From NCBI GenBank assembly GCA_017882545.1, contig JADGPG010000082.1:25374-89373 (forward strand): a DNA stretch of 64,000 nt, read 5' to 3'. The notes under the pieces were generated by a model. It was given only the letters and a program-made list of their open reading frames with translations. It had not been told where the DNA came from and ran no database searches. Shown piece after piece: positions 51,234 to 58,687 of this stretch. This stretch comes from Thermoleophilia bacterium. Its GTDB lineage: Bacteria > Actinomycetota > Thermoleophilia > Miltoncostaeales > Miltoncostaeaceae. Made by a program: the position numbers and the translations under genes. Position 1 is the stretch's first letter. Each line of letters begins with the position of its first letter.

Positions 51234-51830
51234 GTGGACGATGCCGAACTGATCGCGCGGCCGCGGCGCGGGGACGAAGCGGCATTCGGGTCGCTGGTGA
51301 CCGCCCACCAGCCGGCGATGCTCCGACTGGCGGGCGCACTGCTGACATCGCGTGCCTTGGCCGAGGAGGCGACCCAGGAGGCGTGGGTCGGCATGCTGCG
51401 CGGACTGGACCGGTTCGAGGGGCGCGCGTCGCTGAAGACCTGGCTGTACGCGATCCTGGTGAATCGGGCCCGCACGATCGCCGCGCGGGAGCGCCGGACG
51501 GTGCCGTTCGACCACACCGACGATGCCCGTGCCGAAGATCCCGCGCGGTTCGCGGCCGACGGCAGCTGGACGCAGGCGCCGGTCCCGTTCACCGATGAGG
51601 TCGGGGAGCGGCTCGACCACGCGCCGCTGGTTGCCCGCCTCGCGCCGGCGCTTGACGTGCTGCCGCCGGCCCAACGCATCATCGTAACGCTTCGTGATAT
51701 CGAGGGACTCAGCTCAGACGATGTGTGCGCGATGCTCGAGATCACCCCTGCCAACCAGCGCGTGCTGCTGCACCGCGCCCGCGCGGGGCTGCGCCGTAGT
51801 ATTGAGGCGTCGCTTAAGAGGGATGGGTAG
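51234..51830 (+). CDS. ECF-family RNA polymerase sigma factor
   Basis: A 198-residue sigma-70 factor with only regions 2 and 4. Region 2 includes AFGSLVTAHQPAMLRLAGALL, LAEEATQEAWVGMLRGLDRFEG (usual form DAEDLVQETFL) and SLKTWLYAILVNRARTIA; region 4 includes LPPAQRIIVTLRDIEGLSSDD and a helix-turn-helix with ANQRVLLHRARAGLRR. A zinc-finger anti-sigma gene starts 2 bp after its stop. Target promoters are not apparent in the window; the neighbouring lactonase gene is divergent and may be a target. Confidence 0.94.
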   Translation: MDDAELIARPRRGDEAAFGSLVTAHQPAMLRLAGALLTSRALAEEATQEAWVGMLRGLDRFEGRASLKTWLYAILVNRARTIAARERRTVPFDHTDDARAEDPARFAADGSWTQAPVPFTDEVGERLDHAPLVARLAPALDVLPPAQRIIVTLRDIEGLSSDDVCAMLEITPANQRVLLHRARAGLRRSIEASLKRDG

Positions 51831-51832
51831 CG

Positions 51833-52105
51833 ATGCCGCTCCTGTATGACGACCTGGTCTGCCGCGATGCGGTCGAGCTCGCCAGCGACTATCTGGAGGG
51901 CGCGCTGTCATGGCGTCGGCGCCGCAGCTACGAGCGGCACCTGCGCGGGTGTCCGCACTGTCGGGCCCATCTCGCGCAAGTCCGCTCCATCGTCACTGAA
52001 CTAGGGCGGGCCGAGCCAGGCCAGTTGACCGACGACGCGCGCGCCGACCTGATGGATGTCTCCCGGCGCTACCGCGAGGAGCGCAGCGGGGATGCCGAGC
52101 CGTGA
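51833..52105 (+). CDS. Zinc-finger anti-sigma factor (ZAS type)
   Basis: A 90-residue soluble protein. CRDAVELASDYLEGAL and RRRSYERHLRGCPHCRAHL give the HxxxCxxC zinc site of anti-sigma proteins, with another Cys near the start. It has no membrane helix, so it is a cytoplasmic ZAS-type regulator rather than a transmembrane one. Directly downstream of the ECF sigma gene, whose product it presumably inhibits; its stop overlaps the next GTG (GTGA). Confidence 0.9.
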   Translation: MPLLYDDLVCRDAVELASDYLEGALSWRRRRSYERHLRGCPHCRAHLAQVRSIVTELGRAEPGQLTDDARADLMDVSRRYREERSGDAEP

Positions 52106-52668
52106 CGGCTGCGGGCACTGCACCGGCGGCGGGTGTCTTTGTGGCGCTGCTGCGCGGGGTGAACGTCGGCGGGCGGACGCTGGCCATGGCGGACCTTCGG
52201 ACGATCTGCACGGATCTCGGCTACGGGGAGGTCGCCACCTACATCCAAAGCGGGAACGTGGTGCTGCGGGCCGGGGCCGTGGGCGCGGGGGACATCGCGC
52301 GGGACCTCGCCGACGCGATCCGTGATCGGGCCGGCATGCAGGTTGCGGTGATCGTCCGAGAGGCACATGAGCTGCGGGCCGTGCGTGAGGCCAACCCGTT
52401 TGCGGACCGGGAGGACGAGAGGCGCCTGTACGTGACGTTCCTCGCTGGGCATGCGAGGAACGTCGAGATTCCGGCCGATGCGGGGCCGCCGGACGAGTTC
52501 GTGCCCGGGGACGGGGTCGTGTACGTGTGGTGCGCGGGCGGTTACGGGCGCACGATCCTCAGCAATCAGTTCTTCGAGCGACGCCTGGGCGTGTCCGCGA
52601 CGACTCGGAACTGGCGGACCGTCTCGCGGCTGGCGGAGATGGCCGCCTCCCTCGATACGGTCGGGTGA
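52102..52668 (+). CDS. DUF1697-family protein
   Basis: A 188-residue DUF1697 protein. FVALLRGVNVGGRTLAMADL, GYGEVATYIQSGNVVLRA and the late TRNWRTVSRLAEMA are diagnostic for this widespread cytoplasmic family of unknown function. The GTG overlaps the anti-sigma stop, so it belongs to the sigma operon, but DUF1697 genes occur in many contexts and the link may not be functional. Confidence 0.92.
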   Translation: MTAAGTAPAAGVFVALLRGVNVGGRTLAMADLRTICTDLGYGEVATYIQSGNVVLRAGAVGAGDIARDLADAIRDRAGMQVAVIVREAHELRAVREANPFADREDERRLYVTFLAGHARNVEIPADAGPPDEFVPGDGVVYVWCAGGYGRTILSNQFFERRLGVSATTRNWRTVSRLAEMAASLDTVG

Positions 52669-52687
52669 GACCGGACACCGGGTGATC

Positions 52688-53008
52688 TTAGGGCAGTCGT
52701 AGATCCCGGTGGACGGTCGACGCCAGGCGCGCGTCGTCGTCCAGATCGCGGGGATTGACGGGGCTCACCAGCGACCAGTGGCGACCGACCGGGCACCATT
52801 GGAGGCGGTACCAGCCGAGCCGGAGGGCCTTCAGGGAGACGCCGGGGATCCAGAGCGTGGTAAACAGGTGCCCGCGCCGGCAGCGCACGACCACGTTGCC
52901 GCCCATGTTGTAACCGCGCCGGCGTGCGATGACTGTTCCGATGACGTATGTCGCCACGACCAACAGGATGAGCGTCAGGTGGACGCGCGGTGAGCGGGAC
53001 CATCGCAT
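52688..53008 (-). CDS. Small membrane protein with RCxxGH and CPxGxHW motifs
   Basis: A 106-residue protein. One N-terminal helix (HLTLILLVVATYVIGTVIA) precedes VVVRCRRGHLFTTLWIPGVSLKALRLG and YRLQWCPVGRHWSLVSPV (shown split). Two Cys and two His in RC.RGH and CP.G.H spacing suggest a small metal-binding or zinc-ribbon-like domain. Similar proteins are common in actinobacteria as I recall, with no known function. ATG 53008. It lies downstream of, and in opposite orientation to, the sigma operon. Confidence 0.75.
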   Translation of the reverse strand: MRWSRSPRVHLTLILLVVATYVIGTVIARRRGYNMGGNVVVRCRRGHLFTTLWIPGVSLKALRLGWYRLQWCPVGRHWSLVSPVNPRDLDDDARLASTVHRDLRLP

Positions 53009-53049
53009 GGTGCGATCCTAGCGTCGCCGCCGGTCGTAGTCGGCGGGGG

Positions 53050-56000
53050 CTAGCGCCGACCGCGACCGAAATGCTGGCCGGCCGGGACGGCCCGGCGCGC
53101 CCGTGCCGCCTCGTCGGCGGTCCGATGCGCCGGCGGGGCGATGCGCTCGATCCGCTCCGCGATCACGTTGATGTTGCGGTCGCGTCGCTCGAGACGCCCG
53201 TGGACGATCACCAGGGGTTCGGCGCGTAGCAGCGCGCGATGACGTTCGTAGCGGTCCGGATAAATGATCACGTTGGTCATCCCGGTGTCGTCTTCGAGCA
53301 GCAGGAACACGATGCCCTTGGCGGTGCCCGGACGCTGGCGGGCCGTGACCATGCCGGCGACGCACACCGGTGTCCCGCTCGGGAGGTCCGCCAGTTCGCG
53401 CGCCGTGCGGGTGTCCGCGGGCAACTGGGGGCGCAAGACGGCCATGAGGTGCCATCCGACCGAGAGCCCCGTCGTCTCATAGTCGCTGACGATGCGCTCG
53501 AATCGGTCCGGCTCGACCAGCGGCGGGGCGTCTCCGGCGGGCAATGCGAGCGTCAATTGCGTGTGGGTGTCGTGGCGGATCGGGCGGCTGAGGGCATACA
53601 GCTGCCAGAGCATGCCGCGCCGCGGCTGCCCGAAGGTGTCGCAGGATCCCGAACGGATCAGCTGGGCGAGTTGGGTGCGGGTGAGCGTCGTGCGGGCCGC
53701 GAGATCGGCGAGATCGGAAAACGGCCCCCCGGCGTCGCGTTCGGCGACCAGTGCCGCCGCCGCGTCCGCACGCACCTCGCGGACATAGCCCAGTCCGATC
53801 CGGACGGCGCCATCGTCGGTGATCGTGCAGGTGGCGCCGGCGGCGTTCACGCACGGTGGGACGACCCGGACGCCGCGGCGCTGGGCATCGCGCACGAGCG
53901 TCGCCGGGGGGTAGAAGCCCATCGGCTGAGCGTTCAGCAGCGCTGCCAGGAACTGGGACGGGTAGGCGCGCCGCAGCCATGCGCTCTGGTATGCCAGGAC
54001 GGCGAACGCCGCCGAATGGGCCTTGGGAAAGCCGAAGTTGGAGAAGCCGACCAATTTCGCGAAGACCGTGGTGATGGTCTCGTCATCGACGCCGCGGGCG
54101 CGGGCGCCGTCACGGAACTGGTCCCAGAGTTTGAGCATCGCCTCGCGGCTGCGGGTCCGGCTCATGGCCCGGCGCAGCGCTTCGGCCCCGCCGGGACTGA
54201 ACCCCGCCAAGGCCATGGCGACCTCGAGCACCTGCTCCTGGAAGACGACGACGCCGAGCGTCTCGCGCAGGGCCGGCTCCAGCAGCGGATGGTCGTAGGG
54301 GGGGACGAAGTCGGGGTCGGCGCGGCGTGCGCGCCGATGCTGCACGTAGGGGTGTACGGCCCCTCCCGACACCGGACCCGGCCGAATCAGGGCGACTTGG
54401 ACGGTCAGGTCGTCGAGGTTCTCGGGCCGGGTCTGCAGCAGACTTTGCATCTGAGCCCGGCTTTCGATCTGGAAGGTGCCGACGGTGTCGGCGGCCTGGA
54501 TTTCCGCGTAGACCTCGGGATCGGCGAAGTCAATCCGCGAGAGGTCGATCGAGGCACCGGCGGTGCGGGCGATCAGGTCGACGCATTCTTCGACGGCCGA
54601 GAGCATGCCCAGCCCGAGCAGGTCGATCTTCACGAACCCGGCGTCGGCGCACGAGTTCTTGTCCCATTGGCAGATCTGGCGTTCGGGCGTGGCGGCGGGG
54701 ACGACGGGCACCATTTCCACCAGGGGCTGTGCGCTGACGACCATCCCGCCCGAATGCTGGGACAGGTGCCGCGGCAGCCCTGCGGCCTGGGCCGCCAGAA
54801 AGATCAGCGCCCGCCACCTCGGTGAGCGCAGCTTCGCGACACCGTCCGGAAGCCGCAGCAGCTCGCGGCGCAGATCGCTGGCATCCGACCAGCCGTCGGC
54901 CAGCCGCGACAGGCGCGTCAGGTCGGCGTCGGGCAGCGCGAGCGCCTTGCCGAGTTCGCGGATCGCCATGCGGGCCTTGAAGGTCGGGAAGGCGGCGACG
55001 AGGGCGGCGTGTTCGTGCCCGTACCGGCGTATGACTTCGGCGATCAGGCGCTCGCGGATATCGCGGGGGAAATCGAGGTCGATGTCGGGTACCGAGGCCA
55101 TATCCCGGTTCAGAAAGCGACCGAGGAACAGGTCGTTGGCGATCGGATCGATGTGCGACAGGCCGGTCAGATAACACACGATCGAGCCCACCGACGAGCC
55201 GCGGCCGCGGCCCGGCGGGAGCTGGCGCCGGGCGGATCCCGGCGGCCGTACCTGGACCGCGACCTCACGCGCCAGTTCAAGGATGTCGCGGTGCAGGAGG
55301 AAGAAGCCCGCCAGGCCGTGGTGCTCAATGAGCGCGAGCTCCTGGTCCAGGCGCGCCCGCGCGATCGCGCGCTGGGCGGCGTTGGAGTAGTGCACACCCA
55401 GGTGATAGCCGCAGATTCGCGCCAGGGCGTCGCGTGCGGTCTCGCCGGGATGGCCGGCGACGAAGTCGGGAAAGCGGTAGCCGAGATCGCGGGTCAGATC
55501 GAAACCACAGCGTGCGGCGATCTCCCGGGTGGCCCGAACGGCCTCGGGCATCTCGGCAAACAGGGCGACCATCTGCTCGGGGGTGTGCAGGACGCTGGTG
55601 CGGTTCCCGCGGCGGACCTGTTCGGAGCCGTCGAGCGTCTGCCGATGTCCGATGGCCACGAACGCGTCCTGGAGGAACGCGCGATGGGGGTGGTGGGCAT
55701 GGACGTCCCCGGTCGCCACCGTCGGCACCCCGGTTGCGCGTGCCAGTTCCCGCAACCCCCGGACCAGCGTATGGCTGCCGCGGCGATGGTGGCGCTGAAT
55801 CTCGATGTACAGGTACCCCGGTGGGAACCATTCGCGCAGGCGGGTGAGCCATGCGGCGGCGGGGCGGTCCTGCCCGGCGGCGATCATCCGGGGGATGAGG
55901 CCATGGCGTGCGCAGCCGGTCAGGCAGATCAGCCCGTCGGCCAGCGGCCCGATCAGTTCCGGATCGAGTTGCGGCGGCCCGGCGCGGCGATCACGTGCCG

Positions 56001-56307
56001 AGCGCGTGCCGGCATGGGCGAGCGTGACCAGGCGGCACAAGTTGGCGTAGCCGGCGGCGGTCGCCGCCAGCAGCGTGAGGTGGCTGTGATCGGCAAGGGT
56101 GATCTCGCAGCCGGTGATCGGCTGGACGCCGGCATCCCGGGCGGCATACGCGAACGCGAGTGATCCGCACAGGCCATCGTGATCGGTGAGGGCCATCGCC
56201 GCATAGCCGGCCGCGGCACCCGCATCGGCGAGCTCCTCCGGCGTGGAGACTCCGTCCAGGAAGCTGAATGCCGAATGGGCGTGAAGTTCGACGTAGTCTC
56301 CCGGCAT
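53050..56307 (-). CDS. dnaE2: Error-prone DNA polymerase DnaE2 (ImuC)
   Basis: A 1085-residue C-family polymerase of the DnaE2/ImuC type. The PHP domain begins YVELHAHSAFSFLDG with the following LTDHDG; the palm carries PDIDLDFPRDIRERL (catalytic Asps, around residue 405); finger and OB parts follow, ending with GMTNVIIYPDRYERHRALL. It is shorter than replicative DnaE and lacks a tau-binding tail. DnaE2 extends mismatched ends in SOS mutagenesis, with ImuB as clamp-binding adaptor. The ATG at 56307 is immediately preceded by a LexA-type box, so no ribosome site is possible; a frame extending to 56343 would place the box inside the gene. Confidence 0.95.
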   Translation of the reverse strand: MPGDYVELHAHSAFSFLDGVSTPEELADAGAAAGYAAMALTDHDGLCGSLAFAYAARDAGVQPITGCEITLADHSHLTLLAATAAGYANLCRLVTLAHAGTRSARDRRAGPPQLDPELIGPLADGLICLTGCARHGLIPRMIAAGQDRPAAAWLTRLREWFPPGYLYIEIQRHHRRGSHTLVRGLRELARATGVPTVATGDVHAHHPHRAFLQDAFVAIGHRQTLDGSEQVRRGNRTSVLHTPEQMVALFAEMPEAVRATREIAARCGFDLTRDLGYRFPDFVAGHPGETARDALARICGYHLGVHYSNAAQRAIARARLDQELALIEHHGLAGFFLLHRDILELAREVAVQVRPPGSARRQLPPGRGRGSSVGSIVCYLTGLSHIDPIANDLFLGRFLNRDMASVPDIDLDFPRDIRERLIAEVIRRYGHEHAALVAAFPTFKARMAIRELGKALALPDADLTRLSRLADGWSDASDLRRELLRLPDGVAKLRSPRWRALIFLAAQAAGLPRHLSQHSGGMVVSAQPLVEMVPVVPAATPERQICQWDKNSCADAGFVKIDLLGLGMLSAVEECVDLIARTAGASIDLSRIDFADPEVYAEIQAADTVGTFQIESRAQMQSLLQTRPENLDDLTVQVALIRPGPVSGGAVHPYVQHRRARRADPDFVPPYDHPLLEPALRETLGVVVFQEQVLEVAMALAGFSPGGAEALRRAMSRTRSREAMLKLWDQFRDGARARGVDDETITTVFAKLVGFSNFGFPKAHSAAFAVLAYQSAWLRRAYPSQFLAALLNAQPMGFYPPATLVRDAQRRGVRVVPPCVNAAGATCTITDDGAVRIGLGYVREVRADAAAALVAERDAGGPFSDLADLAARTTLTRTQLAQLIRSGSCDTFGQPRRGMLWQLYALSRPIRHDTHTQLTLALPAGDAPPLVEPDRFERIVSDYETTGLSVGWHLMAVLRPQLPADTRTARELADLPSGTPVCVAGMVTARQRPGTAKGIVFLLLEDDTGMTNVIIYPDRYERHRALLRAEPLVIVHGRLERRDRNINVIAERIERIAPPAHRTADEAARARRAVPAGQHFGRGRR

Positions 56308-56321
56308 CGAACATATGTTCG
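56308..56321 (-). promoter_or_regulatory. LexA/SOS box directly abutting the dnaE2 ATG
   Basis: CGAACATATGTTCG is a perfect 14-bp palindrome of the Gram-positive SOS type (consensus CGAAC-N4-GTTCG). Its last base touches the dnaE2 ATG. On the same strand TTGGGT (56343-56338) lies 17 nt upstream of GAACAT, which is part of the box, so the box would cover the -10 and transcription would begin at the ATG. Confidence 0.85.
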
Positions 56322-56370
56322 CATATTCATGCGCCGTACCCAAGACCGGTGGCGTCCGGCCCGCGTGTGC

Positions 56371-57696
56371 TCAGCCGGTGACGATGAACCCCAAGAGCAC
56401 CACGTTGAGCGCGACGATGACCACCGTGATCGCGATGCCGGCGATGGTCGTGATGCGTGCGTTGGTCAGCGCCCCCATCAGATCGCGCCGCCGGGAGAAC
56501 ATCATCAGCGGGATCAGCGCGAAGGGGATGCCGAACGAGAGCGCCACCTGGCTGAATACCAGCACCCGGGCTGGGCTGACCGTCACGGCCAGGACGACCA
56601 GTGCCGGAGCCATCGTGATCGCGCGCCGCAGGAACACGGGGATCCGCCGCCGCAGAAATCCCTGCATGACGACCTGACCGGCCATCGTGCCGACCGACGA
56701 GGCGGAAATGCCTGAGGCCATCAGTGCGATTCCGAACAGCAGCCCGCTGTGGTGGTGAAGCGTGTTGCCGAACTGGCGGGCGGCGACGGTGAGGTCGTCC
56801 CCGGCATTGGGCACCCCATGCCCATAGAACACTGCTGCGGCGATCGCGAGCATCGCCATGTTGACGATTCCGGCGATCCCGAGGGCCACGACGACGTCAA
56901 TGAGGGTGAACCGGAAGATCCGCCGCCGCGCATCGGGTGTACGGCCCACCAGACGGTCCTGGGTCAGCGCCGAGTGCAGGTAGATGACGTGCGGCATGAC
57001 CGTCGCACCGACGATGCCGACGGCCAGGACCAGCGCCGAGGTGCCGCCGATGGTCGGTACGAAGGTTCCGTGGGCGACCCCGCCGGGGCTGGGATCGGCG
57101 AGTACGACCTGGACCGTGAATGCGACGACGATCACCCCGACCATCGCGGCGATGACCGCCTCCAGGCGACGAAAGCCTGCGGACTGGAGTCCGAGGATTC
57201 CGAACGCCGCTGCGGCGGTGATCAGCCCGCTCACCATTAGCGGAAGTCCGAACACGATGTTGATCCCGAGTGCGGCGCCGACGAACTCGGCCAGATCGGT
57301 CGCCATCGCGACCAGCTCGGCCTGGATCCACAGGAGGATGACGACAGGGCGGGGAAAATGTTCGCGGCACAACTCGGCGAGGTTGCGACCGGTCGCGATG
57401 CCGACCTTTGCGCTGACGGTCTGGACGACCATCGCCATGAGGTTGGCCACCACGATCGCCCACAGCAGCGCATAGCCGAACTGGGCCCCGGCCGCGGTAT
57501 TGACGGCGAAGTTGCCGGGGTCGATGTAGGCGACCGAGGCGATGAACGCCGGACCGAGGAACGGCAGGTAGCGCCGTGGGCCGCGCCGATGTCCACGCAG
57601 AGCCCGCTCGGCCGCATCCAGAAGCCGTGACTCGCCCGGAAGTGCGTCGTCTGCGGGCGAAAGCTCGCCGAGGCGGGCGTCGACGGTGGCGCTCAT
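56371..57696 (-). CDS. mntH: Nramp-family Mn2+/Fe2+ transporter MntH
   Basis: A 441-residue proton-coupled metal importer with about eleven helices. Metal-site residues are visible: YIDPGNFAVNTAAGAQFGY carries the DPGN motif in helix 1, and ATVMPHVIYLHSALTQ is the helix 6 MPH motif. LLWIQAELVAMATDLAEFVG is also conserved. The ATG overlaps the stop of mntR (ATGA), so import and its regulator are co-transcribed from the mntR promoter. Confidence 0.95.
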   Translation of the reverse strand: MSATVDARLGELSPADDALPGESRLLDAAERALRGHRRGPRRYLPFLGPAFIASVAYIDPGNFAVNTAAGAQFGYALLWAIVVANLMAMVVQTVSAKVGIATGRNLAELCREHFPRPVVILLWIQAELVAMATDLAEFVGAALGINIVFGLPLMVSGLITAAAAFGILGLQSAGFRRLEAVIAAMVGVIVVAFTVQVVLADPSPGGVAHGTFVPTIGGTSALVLAVGIVGATVMPHVIYLHSALTQDRLVGRTPDARRRIFRFTLIDVVVALGIAGIVNMAMLAIAAAVFYGHGVPNAGDDLTVAARQFGNTLHHHSGLLFGIALMASGISASSVGTMAGQVVMQGFLRRRIPVFLRRAITMAPALVVLAVTVSPARVLVFSQVALSFGIPFALIPLMMFSRRRDLMGALTNARITTIAGIAITVVIVALNVVLLGFIVTG

Positions 57697-58445
57697 GCGG
57701 TGCGTTCGATGAAGATCAGGCGTCCGAGCTCGGGTCCGATGATGTGTTCGGTGTCGCCGATGAGCACGCGCTGGCCCACGCCGAAGGGCTCGCGGGAGAT
57801 CACGCGGATCGGGAGTCCGGGGGCGATGCCGCGCTCGGCCATGTAGCGCAGGGCTTCGGGCTGCGCGTCCGACACCCGCACGAGCACGCCGATCGCGTCG
57901 GGCTCGCATGCGTCGAGCGGCTCGAGGATGTCGGTATCGGGATCGTCGTCGCCCGATGGCGTGATCGGGTCGCCGTGGGGATCACGCACCGGTCGACCGA
58001 GCGCGTCCCACATTGCCTCGGCGACACGTGTCGAGACGGCGTGCTCAAGTAGGTCCGCCTCTCCGTGCACGGAATCCCAGGGCAGGTGCAGCGCGTCCAT
58101 CAGGAAGCATTCGATGATGCGATGTCGACGGATCACCGCGCGCGCGAGCTCGCGTCCGGCCGGTGTGAGGCGTGCCCCCCGGCCCCGGGCGACTGTGACG
58201 AGTCCGAGCTGGGCCAGATTGCGCACCATGTTGGAGGCCGACGGCGCCGAGACTTCGAGCCGGGTGGCGATCGCACCCGTCGCCACCGGGGCGTCGCGCT
58301 GCTGTTCCAGCCGATAGAGCGTCTTGGCGTAGTCCTCGACGGCGGGCGTGAACGGCTGCGCCCCCTTGCGGAGTCCCGTGCCGGTCAACCGAGGGCGCGT
58401 GCCTCCCGGGACATCGGCGCCAGGTGCATTGGAGGGGTCTCGCAC
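57693..58445 (-). CDS. mntR: DtxR/MntR-family metalloregulator with FeoA-like domain
   Basis: A 250-residue iron/manganese-dependent repressor. After about 30 basic residues, VEDYAKTLYRLEQQRDAPVATGAIATRLEVSAPSASNMVRNL is the winged helix (family form), then GRELARAVIRRHRIIECFL and HGEADLLEHAVSTRVAEAM form the dimer and metal domain (His and Glu ligands), and the C-terminal part IAPGLPIRVISREPFGVGQ is an SH3-like FeoA domain. It likely represses mntH. GTG 58445 is the start. A TTAG..CTAA dyad sits 11 nt upstream. Confidence 0.93.
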   Translation of the reverse strand: MRDPSNAPGADVPGGTRPRLTGTGLRKGAQPFTPAVEDYAKTLYRLEQQRDAPVATGAIATRLEVSAPSASNMVRNLAQLGLVTVARGRGARLTPAGRELARAVIRRHRIIECFLMDALHLPWDSVHGEADLLEHAVSTRVAEAMWDALGRPVRDPHGDPITPSGDDDPDTDILEPLDACEPDAIGVLVRVSDAQPEALRYMAERGIAPGLPIRVISREPFGVGQRVLIGDTEHIIGPELGRLIFIERTA

Positions 58446-58455
58446 TCATGCGTTT

Positions 58456-58469
58456 TTAGCGCACACTAA
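58456..58469. promoter_or_regulatory. Candidate DtxR/MntR operator TTAGCGCACACTAA
   Basis: A dyad with arms TTAG and CTAA lies 10 nt upstream of the mntR start, where autoregulators of this family usually bind. DtxR/IdeR boxes have the TTAG...CTAA form, but the interior here is only partly symmetric. Confidence 0.45.
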
Positions 58470-58687
58470 CGACAAGTGCAAGTGTGACAAACGACACACC
58501 ATTGTCGAGGCTTCACGACTGTCGGGAAGTGCCCCCGGGGCGCGCCGCCCCTGTGCTTGAGTTGCCCGCGCGGCATGTCGATACCTCTTGCGATGCCCGG
58601 ATGTGACGCCCATCCTGTGAATTCGCGCATGCCACGCGCTCCTACCCCCCGCCCAACTCCGCGCGAGATCACGCGATGGAGGCGCGC

